A stretch of 64,000 bases of DNA, taken from NCBI GenBank assembly GCA_950022655.1, contig OX465589.1, positions 28,063,970-28,127,969 on the forward strand. The letters run 5' to 3'. Positions 22,575-33,682 of this stretch are shown piece by piece (the stretch's first letter is position 1; the number at the start of each line of letters is the position of its first letter). The stretch comes from Alentia gelatinosa (lineage: Eukaryota > Annelida > Polychaeta > Phyllodocida > Polynoidae). The translations under genes and the position numbers were made by a program. Below the pieces are notes generated by a model that saw nothing but the letters and a program-made list of their open reading frames with translations, searched no databases and was not told the DNA's origin.

Positions 22575-24823
22575 TTATTGATTGTAAACAGGGATCGCTT
22601 CCCTCAGGCAGTCCTTAGATATTTTCTTGAACGCATTAAAACTGCCAATGTTACGACTGGCTGGGGCCAGGTTATTCCACAGTAGAGCACCTGCATATAA
22701 AATCGAGTTAGCAAAGGCTTCACAATTTGGTTTGTGTGCAAAGACTACTGGAGCATCATGTATGCGGGTCCTCGTTTCGCCGTTTGACAAATATTCAGCA
22801 CAATGTGCCCGTTTGTACATAAAATTGCGGAGATGACATACACGTCTATCACTCAACATAGGTACTCTTGCCTTGGCATGTAGCATTACTATCGGGGTTC
22901 GCTTTTTCATTTTCAGGCAAATTCGTAGGCATCTGTTCTGGAGCACCTGAAGTTTATCAAGGAATTTATCTGCTGCATTTATGAAAAGAACATCACCATA
23001 GTCCATATAAGGAGTAGTACACGATTTATAGATTCTCAAAGATGCCTCTGTGTTTATATATTTTCTCATCTTTGACAGTTGGTAAATAAGGTGTGATACA
23101 GTACTGAAAAGTCTAGAAAAATGTGTTTTATAATTCAGTTGTGGGTTAAGAGTTATACCAAGATAGTTATACGAATGTACGTTCTGGATCACCATATCAT
23201 TAATTAACGACAGGCCTAGCTCGTTTGTTTTCTTTGGTCTAGAGCAGAAGAGCATGTATTTTGTTTTCTTAGCATTCACAGTAAGCTTATTTTGGTTAGA
23301 CCACATAGTTAAATTATCTAGGTCTTTCTGTAAAGCTACATACATATCTCGCACTCCCTTTTTACTCACATACAGTACCGTGTCATTAGCATACAGGCAT
23401 AGTTTGGAATTTTTTATGACAAATTCCACATCCAACTGTTTGCACTTGTGAAACCAGAACCATTTACCTTGGTTACTTGGTTACAATTACTAAGATAATT
23501 TACAAACCAATCATAGTTACATCCAGATATACCATACCTTTGCAACTTGCTCAATAAAATGGAATGATTGACAGTATCAAAAGCCTTTGACAAGTCAATG
23601 TATATTGCCAGTGTGTCCTTGCCTATGTTTCTATTTGATAATACATCATCCGTCAATTTTGCCACCACTTCTATGGTTGACTTGCCCTTACAAAATCCCC
23701 ACTGATTATTACTCAGTAAATCATTGTCATTAAGATGAGAAGTGGTCTTTAGATGTACAATCTTTTTAATGAATTTGCCTATAACAGGTAGAAGGGAGAT
23801 TGGACGGAGATTTGTAATGGCATAAGGGTCGCCTCCTTTAGGGATGGGAACAACGACTGAGTACTTCCATTCATCAGGTATACATGCAGTTTTAAACCAG
23901 AGGTTGAATAAGTCTACAAAAACGTGAGGGACAGCCTGCACTGTGTCCCTAAAGGTCCTAGTATCTATGATTGTTTAGCTATTTTAATATCTCTTGACAG
24001 TTTCAAGACCTCATCCACAGTAGTAATGAAAGATTTAGCATTAAAGTCAGTGCCCTGTTCCGTGATCTCACCGTACGGTTTCCAAGGGATGGTATAAGAT
24101 GAGGACAGATTTGGTCCCACATGTATAAAGAAGTCATTTATGTAATCGGGTATATTCTGAGGGGGAATCATTTTCTTGTCAGAGTCTTTCAGTTCAATAG
24201 TGGAAGTTGTGTTTGTGGTCGCAGAGGGCAGTATGTTGTTAATAGTCTGCCAGATTTTTTTATGATCAGACTTATTTTCTTCCAAGTTACCGGTAATATA
24301 CATTTGTCTGGCACGCTTGGTCATACGATTTGCTTTATTTCGCGCTTGGCACGCTTTCACTTTATCAATTAGAAGGCCAGATTTCCTAGCTTTTTTAAGG
24401 AGCTTATTTTTGTCACGAACACATTCAATGATTTCCTGGTTAATCCAGGGTTGCTGCCGCTCTTTCACTGTGAACTCACAAATTTTGCATTTGATATCAA
24501 GAAACCTGGTCATAATTTGTTTTGATATACACCCATTTATCATGAACATCGGTGAGTTTCAGATAATTTTCCCAATCATGCTGGATCATATAATTCTTTA
24601 ACTCTTCTGCGTCATATTTTACATAGGATCTACCTCGAATTTTTTTCTTCTTTGATTTCTGAAAGTGTAATTTATTAACCAGAAAAATAGACTGATGATC
24701 ACTAAAAGATTGTTTTAATACACCCGCTAGAGAAGTGCATGTCGTTGAGGTGAAAAGCAGATCTATTATCTCCTTGATTAATTCAGTCGCACGACTAATA
24801 TTAATCATATAAGGCTGTACCAA
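22575..24823 (-). pseudogene. CR1/Jockey-like LINE fragment (LINE 2b)
   Basis: On the minus strand: the end of an AP endonuclease (EIIDLLFTSTT ... GVLKQSFSDHQSIF, 24823-24497), a linker (24549-23965), and RT motifs NLRPISLLPVIGK, GFCKGKSTIE and YIDLSKAFDTVNHSILLSKL (23941-23414). The remainder is in another frame (23435-22575), with active-site box LCLYANDTVLY and the C-terminal LRNFMYKRAH region. The RT box reads YAND instead of YADD, and the usual GVPQGS segment just before it is deleted at the frame junction. The copy is dead on both counts. Its 3' end lies next to the end of DIRS element 3. Confidence 0.85.
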
Positions 24824-24836
24824 AACAAAGTTGTTT

Positions 24837-25990
24837 TCAATTTATCAATTGTTCTAGTAACCCTTGATTATTATTTCCTTGTTTTCTAATTTCCTCTGCT
24901 ACTTTTGGTCCTATTTCTATAAAATATTCATTCATTGTATCTGCTATTATTTCACCTGATACCAAATTATCATTCTTGTCACAAATTTTGTCTACATCAG
25001 GTTTACTATTGACAGCGGGGGCCCAGATACTTTTAATTTCTTTCCAGAAATGTTTCGGATGGTTCTTGTTGGCTTCCAATTTTCCTTTAATAAATTCAGG
25101 GTGATTCTTATCTAGATACTTATTTATGTGGTTAGTAAATCCATTATATTCTTCTATAGCATCGTCCGTTTGCGTTAACTCATACCCCGTACAATATTTC
25201 TGAAAATTTATTAAATCAAAGTTTTTATAACTTCGACCCTTCTTCTTTTCTTTCGTAATTTTCTCTTGTTTGAATTTCCTCAAACAGAAGATAGGTACGT
25301 GATCCGCGTACAATTCATTCAGATTTCCCTCAACAAGAATACAACCACAGTTCGTATACACATGATCTATTGTAGATTTCCCATAATAGTGGTAATAGGT
25401 TGGACCCGTTTTAAAAACCCTCAGGGAATTTTCTTGGTAAATTCTTTCAATATTCTATACTTATAGGAATTTCGTGATTGCAGATTGATATTCAGGTCTC
25501 CAAGGACCCAGACCTCGTAGTTACGATACTCATCATCTCGTAGTACTTCATCTAATTTATTATAACAGGCTGCAACATTACCAGTCGGGGTCCTATAGAC
25601 ACCAATGATAAGCATCTTTTTTCTTCTCTCCCTATTGAATGTAAATGTTATTATATCATAGTCATCCGTGGCTATAGACCAATTGTCAATTTTTTTCGTA
25701 TACGGCGCTAGTTTTGCATGGGCATGAATGGCAACCCCACCACCTTTTGTGAGTCTAACAGACTCCCTATCTTGTCTATAAATCTGCATATCATTTGTTG
25801 CGGCCATATCATCTGGGTACCTATCATCTAGCCAAGTTTCAGTGGTCACTAGGAAATCTATACCCTCTAATCGATTATTTAGTTGGTCTAATTTATGTAG
25901 TAGGCTCTGCACATTGACTGTAATTAATTTCATACCCTTTTTTTCCAGTAAATCTTCTGGTTTGAGATATTTTACCGATTGTCTCGCCAT
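24837..25990 (-). pseudogene. AP-type endonuclease domain of LINE 2a with linker
   Basis: Frame 25990-25421 encodes the N-terminal part of an exonuclease-endonuclease-phosphatase fold. It has LITVNVQSLLHKLDQL (Asn box), FLVTTETWLDD (catalytic Glu), IIGVYRTPTGN and VWVLGDLNINL (Asp/Asn). After a frameshift the frame 25361-24837 supplies YADHVPIF (final His) and a Lys-rich linker. This family nicks target DNA to prime reverse transcription in CR1/Jockey/L1 elements. The RT that should follow is absent because another LINE copy is joined at about 24830. Confidence 0.8.
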
Positions 25991-26362
25991 AGTAATAATA
26001 TAAGATATCGTACCGTGTCACATTGACAACAAACTTCACACCACAGACAAAGTTTAAAACAATAAATAAACAAACATACAACAATACATGTTAAACATAG
26101 GTGCATTACGAATTTCCCTAGCGCAAAAAAATGGGCCAGGGTAAGAGCAGTTTACCAATGAGGTTTTGCCCATTTGTGAACATATATGAACAACAAAAAG
26201 CAGAGATTGGCTATTTCATTAATTATCAAATAGCAAAATATTAAATTAAATTAAATTAAGTGTCAGTTACTTACCTACGGAGCAGGTGGTGTATTCTTAT
26301 TTTCAACGATTTGCTAATCACTCTATAATAATATTTTAACCCAACATTATCAAAGTACAAGG

Positions 26363-26436
26363 TCGCACGACCTGTCCATTTTTTTTACTGTTACTATATC
26401 TCAATTTTGTTTAATACATTTAGGTCGCACGACCTA
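26363..26436. repeat. Two copies of a near-palindrome ggtcgcacgacc
   Basis: The 12-base motif ggtcg-ca-cgacc occurs at about 26363-26374 and 26425-26436, 62 bp apart, in otherwise AT-rich sequence between the hydrolase and endonuclease frames. It is GC-rich and symmetric apart from the central two bases, so it could be a hairpin or a dimeric protein-binding site. Confidence 0.4.
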
Positions 26437-27088
26437 AGCTACTAATGTCTTAACATTGTTTGTGATTGCCAAGTTTAGGAGTCTTGCTAATTTAATCTGT
26501 GTGCTAGACTTTGGGTGTATTCCATCCCTTAACTTGTAGTACTGGTGGCTGATAGGTTTGCCCAAACCTTTGTATCGGTGAATCTCGCGACTTAGGTAGG
26601 GGGTTTCCATCCCTTCTTCCATGTTAATAGATGAGATACATCTATTTAGGAGGCTTATCTCTTCTTGTAGGATTCCCTGCTGGGGATGTGGGGGGTTTTG
26701 TCCCATTTTCTTTAGCTGTTGCCAATTAATGTACGTCAGGTCCACTCCATATATACAGCAGAAAACCATTTTCTGTGTTGGGAATTCATCGCAGTAGTAG
26801 GAGACCCCTTAACATATAATCTATAAAGTCATCCTCATCCTCATGTCTGAGGGATATCTCCAGGGGGTTAAAGGTTTTTTTCGTCACATAATTAATGCCC
26901 ACCGCAATGTAGACCGCATCCCACTGTTTCCTCCGAAGGTGGTTCATCAGACGACCCCCGATAGTCTGCAAGGTGGCCCCACCATAGAACCGTATATCGC
27001 ATTCTCCTGGTCTGAGAGTATTTAAAAGGGACTGCATCCCTACCATGCGCGAGTCACCCACCACAAGGTACTTGTAGTTCAGATCCAT
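26434..27088 (-). pseudogene. SGNH-type hydrolase/esterase domain of LINE 2a
   Basis: Two abutting frames (27088-26786 and 26769-26434) read as one SGNH/GDSL hydrolase. Block I is YLVVGDSRMVG with the nucleophile Ser, block II is YGGATLQTI with the oxyanion Gly, block III is IAVGINYV with the G-x-N pair, and block V is LRDGIHPKS with the D-x-x-H pair. SGNH esterase domains are known in ORF1 proteins of CR1-type LINEs, so the location upstream of an endonuclease fits. A frameshift near 26780 separates blocks III and V. The family hydrolyses esters, including acyl chains on lipids or glycans; the substrate here is unknown. Confidence 0.7.
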
Positions 27089-27269
27089 TCTCTTGCAGTT
27101 GATAGCTGGAAGTATTACCTTACTAGTGCAGGTTACAGAAAGTTTTTTCTCTCTCTATGGTTCTATCTCAACTGAATTGGTCTGTTACTAGTGTATTCAC
27201 ATAAGAGTCCAATTTTAGAGTGGCGTTCCACACCAAATATGGGATGTCATGTGTATTTTAGTTATCGTT

Positions 27270-28650
27270 TTATTTCACTACAGTTTCTCCTTCTGATCGC
27301 CTGCATTCGTCTCTTATTTTCATAAGTAGACCTCCGAGTTCGTTTCTACCTTGCACATGGCCATTTTCGTAGGTGAATAATTGAATATCGTCCCCTCCAC
27401 CCCAGAATGCATCTCCTGTTGCCTCTATCAATCTTTGGGGGGGTGTCTGAAGTAGTTGCTTTCTAAGCGGGGGTTCTGGCTGAACTTCTCCTCCACAGCT
27501 GTTTGCATAACCGATAATTTCTTTTCATCCCAGTTATCCATCACTTTGCACGAGTCTTCAAAACTCTTTGCTCGTAAGGGATCTTTTGCTGTAAGCACTT
27601 CTTGTGCTTTTTCCTGCTGCTTATTTGCCTGACATTTCATGTACTGGTACAATTGCTCAGAACTTTTAAACCCATTGTTTTCGAAGTTGATTGATGCAGT
27701 ATGAAAGTTGCTCAAAATTGATTTGGCACCTAAAGAGTAGCCCAGCTCTAGTTTTTTTCTCTGGGATTAGTCCAAACTTTTTTGTCTTCCCTCCTTTATC
27801 AGGTTGGTTCCATATCAAGTATCTCTCTCTCTCCTTACCCTGCTTTTTACCTGCATTTCCTGTAGACGCTTGGTCATTGTTATTTGGTTTCGGTGGTAGT
27901 AATTCCGGTGGGAATTTTTCCATTTCATAAGCATTGTACCAATCATTTCCAATTTGGGAATCAGCACCTTTTAGTGTTACCGTTTTTCCTTGTTTTTTCT
28001 GATAAGCGCAGATTAATCTAGCCGTCCTCTTAGCCTTCCTCGTCTGCACATTTTCATCTGCGTTGATAAATACATCGTTGTAGGCTGTTTCATCTTTCAA
28101 GTTTCTTTTCCCTCTCAGCATTCCATCTCTCGCTCTTATGTTCGTAAAACAACAGAGTATTGTTCATGGTCTGTCTGAACAATCTCGCTTTTTTAGTCTT
28201 TGTACAAGGGAGAAGTCTGATAATCTCAGTTCGGGGTACGCACGTACACCCATCGTGAGCATAAAGTCATACAATTCTTCCCCTTCACAGACCTCATTTA
28301 CTCCCTCTACATAGACATTTAATCTTCTTGGCGAGCTGAATTTATCGATGTCTCTTGCTGGGCCTGCCATCGGGTTTTTCTTCATTTCTTCTAATTATTT
28401 TTTTAAGAATTTCGAACTTCATGTTGTTTTCCTTCAATTGGCACCGCATTCTTTCAAGCTCCTCTGAGTGTTCACCTATCCTACTTGACAACTGAGCCCC
28501 CTCATCTAGGACATGTATTTTCAGCTCAGACGTATCTTCAACTACCTTGTCTAGACGTTGTTGATTACTCTCAATGTTCTGTTGATTCCTCTGCACCAAT
28601 TCATTGGTTAAGGTCGCTTTATTCAGTAAACTGTCAAACTTTTCGACCAA
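27270..28650 (-). pseudogene. ORF1-like protein: coiled coil, RRM, L1-type CTD and NADAR domain
   Basis: From 28650: a coiled coil (LVQRNQQNIESNQQRLDKVV ... ELERMRCQLKENN). Next is an RRM-like region with RRLNVYVEGVNE, the position of the RRxNLRIxGIPE motif of L1 ORF1. Then comes a C-terminal domain with DVFINADENVQTRKAKR and YQKKQGKTVTLKG, like the L1 ORF1 CTD. After a Lys/Pro/Asn-rich linker follows a NADAR domain to the stop at 27270-27272. Two lesions are visible. The first is an in-frame TGA after CSDRP (about 28164), which looks like CGA mutated at a CpG. The second is a frameshift at the A run near 27760. The reading frame is otherwise continuous for about 450 codons. L1-type ORF1 proteins coat LINE RNA as trimers; the NADAR tail is unusual. 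Confidence 0.75.
27290..27750 (-). other. NADAR (YbiA-like) domain within the ORF1-like protein
   Basis: After the frameshift the minus-strand frame reads GAKSILSNFHTASINF, FKSSEQLYQYMKCQ, AKDPLRAKSF, SVMQTAVEEKFSQNP, LIEATGDAFWGGG and GRNELGGLLMKIRDEC. These match the successive conserved boxes of NADAR proteins (LSNF, SSEhxYQ.xK, KF.qNp.L, LiEat.d.fWG.G, GrN.LG.lLM.iR). NADAR proteins such as E. coli YbiA act on riboflavin intermediates, and relatives remove ADP-ribose from guanine. The predicted catalytic Lys (YMK), Glu (IEA) and Trp-Gly boxes are retained. It would be a C-terminal domain of the LINE ORF1-like protein. Confidence 0.75.
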
Positions 28651-29639
28651 GTTAGATTCAACTGTTCAATTGAAAAAGACAAGTATAATCACGAAGAGGC
28701 GCTCTTCCCCGTTTATGTCAACTGAAGGAAATATGTGACAAATTGATGAATGAGCAGGGAATTAAAAAGAAATTCAACAGTCAAGAGGTTGGGTAGGTCA
28801 TAACTGTAACCCACTTGGCACCAAGCCAACCAGCTAGTCCTGTAGGCCGCACAACCATATTGGGGACTAAAACTACATGTAGATATTTTGACTTGATACA
28901 CAAAAATTCTCATAACTTAGGCTGTCAAAAGATACATATTTGCAAAAGGTAGCATATTAAACCAGAGATTATTCACATGGGCTTTATTGTCACATATATT
29001 TTGAATTCATTGTGATCTTTTATCTCTTTTCCTTTTTGACGTATTTTCTCAGAAATTATTATAAAGTTAGGCAATATTTTTGACTTCTAGAATATGAGTG
29101 AACACCAGAGATTTATTTTACAATCATCTTGATACTTTAAGTTTTGTTGTACTGATAGTATAAGTTAAAATGGACTGTTTTCCTTTCGAAATTGAAATGT
29201 AGTAAAAGTCCCTTTTCGTAATACCTGTCATATGTCAATGCACTGTCATGGAAGGCAGAAAACTAAGAAAAAGTGATTGGTTGGTGATGATCAATTTTTT
29301 TTATGTTGCAATTTCAGAGTGTTTTTTCTTTGGTTATCATTTACAAATAAATGCTAACTTAAACTAATTAAATATGCAGCACAAGTTCCTCTATAACATT
29401 GTTTAGGCAAACAATATTTGAATCTAGATCCCACTATAGTCCCCAATATGCCTTCCTGCCCTATGTAGGGTCTAAATATATCAAGCACCAATAATATTAT
29501 TGCTCAATGAGGTACTTCGGTCCAGGGACAGGGGTGGACCGGGGACCTTCCGAGCATGCCCCGCGCACGGATCATATTATCAAACCCGACGGCTGCGGTG
29601 CTATTTACAAACGTGAAGCCTTCCAGTCAAGATCCAGTC
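28651..29639. other. Non-coding stretch, nothing recognised
   Basis: AT-rich, no supported gene. May include the 5' untranslated region of LINE 2a. Confidence 0.4.
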
Positions 29640-29945
29640 CAGACTGCCTGTGTCAGCCTAGCCTGGAAGCCTGGCCTAGTTAGACTATAGGCCAGGTAAC
29701 GGGTTCCATTTTTGTGTTGCATTATTGGTAACGCCTCCTGGTTCCCTGGTCATCCGCTAGAGGGCTCGGCGGAATTAGGTGTATGACAAGCGGATACCAG
29801 CCAAACCACTAGGCTAGTTCCCGGGGTATCCGCTAGTCACAGGCAGGCACCAGCCAAAGTTGAAGGCCATGCCTGTGGAACCCGTTACCTGCCCCTTATT
29901 CATATGGGCAGGGAACCAGTCTAGTGTCAGCCAGGCAGAGTGGAG
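29640..29945 (-). repeat. Dispersed repeat family A, copy 2
   Basis: Inverted relative to the copy at 1150-1485 and more complete. It is bounded by ctggaagcctggcctagtta on one side and aaccagtctagtgtcagcca on the other. The two ends share agtctgg/ccagact-type motifs, hinting at short terminal inverted repeats. The adjacent 29950-30160 also has short matches to 3470-3640. Confidence 0.6.
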
Positions 29946-30169
29946 TGTAGTGGGAGGGGTAAGGACAGCGTGCAGTGGTGGTAGGCAGGCAGGTACACTT
30001 GCTCAGGTCTATGATTATGGAAATTACTGATTAAACAAAATTAAGATGAAGTATGTTTAAGTGTGACTGGTCCAGGAATCAAACTGTATCGAGGAGAGGA
30101 GGGGTGGGGTAGGAATAGGAGTACAGGGACAGGGGCCAGTCTAGCAGGCTGGGAGAAGTGGGGAGCACA

Positions 30170-30963
30170 CAAGGACTGAATCCGGTTTACATCCAGCCTA
30201 GCAACGTTATACTGCTATCTACGCTATTCAAAAGAGGATTTCAGGAATGTTCCATTTGAGTTCTAAACGATTTTCCAACTCAAAATGGCCTAATTTTCAA
30301 TTTATGACAGGCAGTTGCATTGTGGGAAGGTTACTTCTCCTTATATTAACATTCATGATATAAACATTGGTCCAATGTTTTTTGTTTTGACATCTCAAGT
30401 TTAACCCTCCGATAGGACTATAAAAATGTGATTATTTAAATATTTTGTGCCAGTGGTTAGTCCAATTCAATATTGGAAAACAAGATTCTCACACTTATTC
30501 TCACCTATAATCAACCAATAAGCCATATTTTACTTCATCAAATAATGTGGATCTTGACCTGGTTTTGCGGGTACACGTGGTACATTCGACATGGAAACGG
30601 CCACGGTGCATGCTGGGCAGGTCCCCGCCCCCTTCCCAACTCCCCCGGTCCAGGGACTTCAGTCTGAAGTGATTGGTCATTGTAAGCTGAACACTGCTCT
30701 AAAACACTGATGCGACACTGGCACTCTGCACCTTACCAATGTTACGGAGATGGGTTTTGCAGAAAGCCTCCCCAAATTCTCACTTCTAGGCAACGTATCT
30801 GAGCGTGTTTCCCACGCCCAATAACGAAGTATGAGAATACCCCTTCTTGTTTTGAATCATATTGAATGTTTCGAGATATTTCTGTTACAAGAAACATGAG
30901 AGGAAATGGTTAAAAAGGATGTTAGCACGGAATAAGTGGCCCCGCATGGCGACAATGACACCA
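30170..30963. other. Non-coding stretch, nothing recognised
   Basis: No gene supported. Confidence 0.4.
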
Positions 30964-31172
30964 GGGGCCCGTTTCATAATCCAGGATCGTACATGTAGAC
31001 CCTTTTCTGTACGCCATAGAGACCCAGGGACAATGCGGGTCAATTTCATTCAACACTTATGGACGGCCAAGACTGTCTTACCGAACAGACTTAAATACTA
31101 TTAGACGATATCCCTTGTACGAGGTACAGAAAAGGTTCTTCATGTACGATTCTGTATTATGAAACTTCCCCC
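30964..31172. mobile_element. Short MITE with about 45-bp imperfect TIRs
   Basis: The left end ggggcccgtttcataat is mirrored by the right end attatgaaacttccccc. The complementarity continues inward (gatcgtacatgtagaccctt versus its complement near 31125-31150, and ttctgtac versus gtacagaa). The interior is about 100 bp and non-coding. Flanking duplications were not resolved. Confidence 0.65.
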
Positions 31173-33477
31173 AGATAGGATGATCAAACCAGATTAAATT
31201 GGCGAATTAATAGGCAGATGAGGAAATGAAAAACAAACCAATAGATATGAAAATGGTTGCTAAAGATTTGAGACAAGTTAAAGTTGATGAATGGAAAAAG
31301 TATTTACCGATAGTATTTATTTTTGCCATCACAATACTTAATTCCTTCATTTTTGACCTCTCATCTTCCTTGGTTATCTATATGCAACCCTTTTGAGGCT
31401 GGGCTGGAGTTGGCTGAACTCTATGAAGTCAACATTTGTAAACGACGAGTTTCGTGCTGTGCAAGATATGGTCTTAAATATGCTTTCTACCCTTGGATAT
31501 GCATATTACCCTGACATATGCATCAGTATTTACACTTCGACATGCAGCCTTCCCAGCATACTTTCTTCTTCTTTCTTTTAATATGTTTTTATTGAGTTTC
31601 GATTTAACAATCGTTCTTCCAAATCAATCTAATTTGACTGAGATGGTTATACCTGAGGATTATATTATATAATAGCTGAATGTTAATGACAATTTATATA
31701 TACACAAAGGGAACATAGGCATGGGTGGAGTATCAATATCAATCTGATATTCCTTAAAGACAAATGCTGGTAGTTGGGTGGTTTCTAAATTCTATTGAGT
31801 TTTGCAAATAACTCAGGATAATATAAGTTCCATATATGAGCAAATAGAAAATGCAAAAAATGGCATTTCACCATGCTGACTTTTATGGGAGGGCCAACTA
31901 TTGGTGTCTATGGGAAAATGCAATATTTTGACTTTGTTGCTAGATGACACTGATGTTTTATTGCTATCTTCAAATAATTCTGGATTATGATAGTTGGGAA
32001 CAAGTACAAATGAGAAATGCTAAAGAAATACTATGCCACCATCTAATTTCTATGGGAAGGCCATTTCAAGAAGGTAAGTGCTTATCTATTGGTGTCTATG
32101 GGAAACTGCTACATTTTCATGAAACCAGATCCCTGCACCAGTGTTAATTGTGTAGAAACAGGGGGCGCTTCGATACCTACACGCATTTGTCTTTAAATGT
32201 ATTGCGTTCACGTGAAATATTTCTGTGAAATGGTGTCACCAGCAAACAAACCCAGATACCCGCTCATGTAAGTGTGTAGAGGAGTGAGGGTTTCAGGACG
32301 AGGGTATATTTACTCACACTGTAGATACATGGGAAGGTAGCTCAAGACGATATCACAGGGAATATCTGAAATATATATGTAATATCTTTTCTAATGAGAT
32401 ATGTTGATAACATAGTGTTGGTTTCTAGAGGGTGGCTACAATATACAAATCATTTATACATATAGGTCAATCATAATTATCTCAATAGCAGGTCCTATTC
32501 ACTGTTTGTTATTGGGAAACGTTGATACTAATACTGTGTGAAATGCCATCACCCAACCATTCAAGGGACCAAGAGGGTCATGGCTTGAAAGGGTTTACAC
32601 CTGGTCTGTTTTTGTCCTCCGATTATATTTGAAGAATGTACTTTTCTTCTATATGGAGAATTTACAAGTGCAGGCCTGTGTGCGATGATATCAACAACAA
32701 CATGTATTATACTATTAATTGTATAGTCTATGTATATATGATACTACAATCCTATATATACATGTACCAATTGAATGTACAGAGACCCATTGGCAATACG
32801 AATTGCCTACGGGATTAGAACGTAGGTATAAGCTAGCAGGTGTTACGTCCAGTATGCGTGCACTGGTAGGTGTCATTTTCCCAATTTGGGTTATCTGAGA
32901 TCTTAAATTAATATCATTTTAAGAACGTCGTGATCTTGTGTTCATCTGCAGGTAAGGTGTGATGTTATGGCGCGCCCCCTGACGGGTCTCTCAGGTACCA
33001 GGCCGCGTTACCGGACCGCCATCTTTGTTCCCAGCAAACATCACTCTGTCACAACTGACATGCAGTCCGCCTCAGAAAACATTGCCTGGATTTCAGTACA
33101 TCCCCGCTCACCCCCATCAAACACACACATACAATAGACGTAACCTTCCAGGGTCTCTCCTCCATCAGAAATACTTGGATGAACCCTGCATCACTTGATC
33201 TGGCTTTACTGAACGACTATAGAGCAGGTGTTGCTCCACTATTGGGGTTCATACCATAAACTACGGTCTCTCTGCATCTGTACCAACATCTGTAGACGAT
33301 ATACCCCTGGAAACTGGGGCAGATGAAAGTATAAGCAGATTCTGACAATCCGATGTTGACAATTCCAAGATGTTATATGAATTTCCGATTTTTTTAGTTA
33401 GAGTGCTTGCTTGATTAGTTGCAGTTAGTGACGGTACGTTGACAAAGTTTATATGTACGTAGCCTTGTGACGGAAAT
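31173..33477. other. Non-coding stretch with a local duplication
   Basis: No supported gene. A local repeat is visible: 31855-31925 and 32025-32115 share atgggagg/aaggcca and attggtgtctatgggaaa with a 170-bp offset. The rest is unassigned. Confidence 0.4.
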
Positions 33478-33682
33478 CATTAGAGCGAACTTGTGAACAG
33501 TAATGAATACAGAGGGCGCTTTCATAGACACATGCGCACCCTATCGGACGTTTATAAGACCACGCTCGGTCACGTGACCTCCAGTCTTCACTTCGAACTT
33601 TATCTCAAGAAGACGTTTAAATTTTGCTCCGGTGTTTCACGGTGGAATTACACTTTAGATCTGTCAGGAAAACGCATCAACC

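Larger units (their letters stand above)
24837..28650 (-). mobile_element. LINE 2a: multi-domain CR1/Jockey-like element, RT missing
   Basis: On the minus strand from 28650: coiled coil, RRM and L1-ORF1-type C-terminal domain, NADAR domain, an SGNH hydrolase, then an AP-type endonuclease with downstream linker. At about 24830 it is replaced by a second LINE copy (2b). The endonuclease marks it as a non-LTR retroelement, and the upstream frames are in the positions of ORF1 products. Whether all of these belonged to one element is an inference from order, strand and tight spacing. The boundary at 28650 is only the first residue I can support. Confidence 0.65.
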
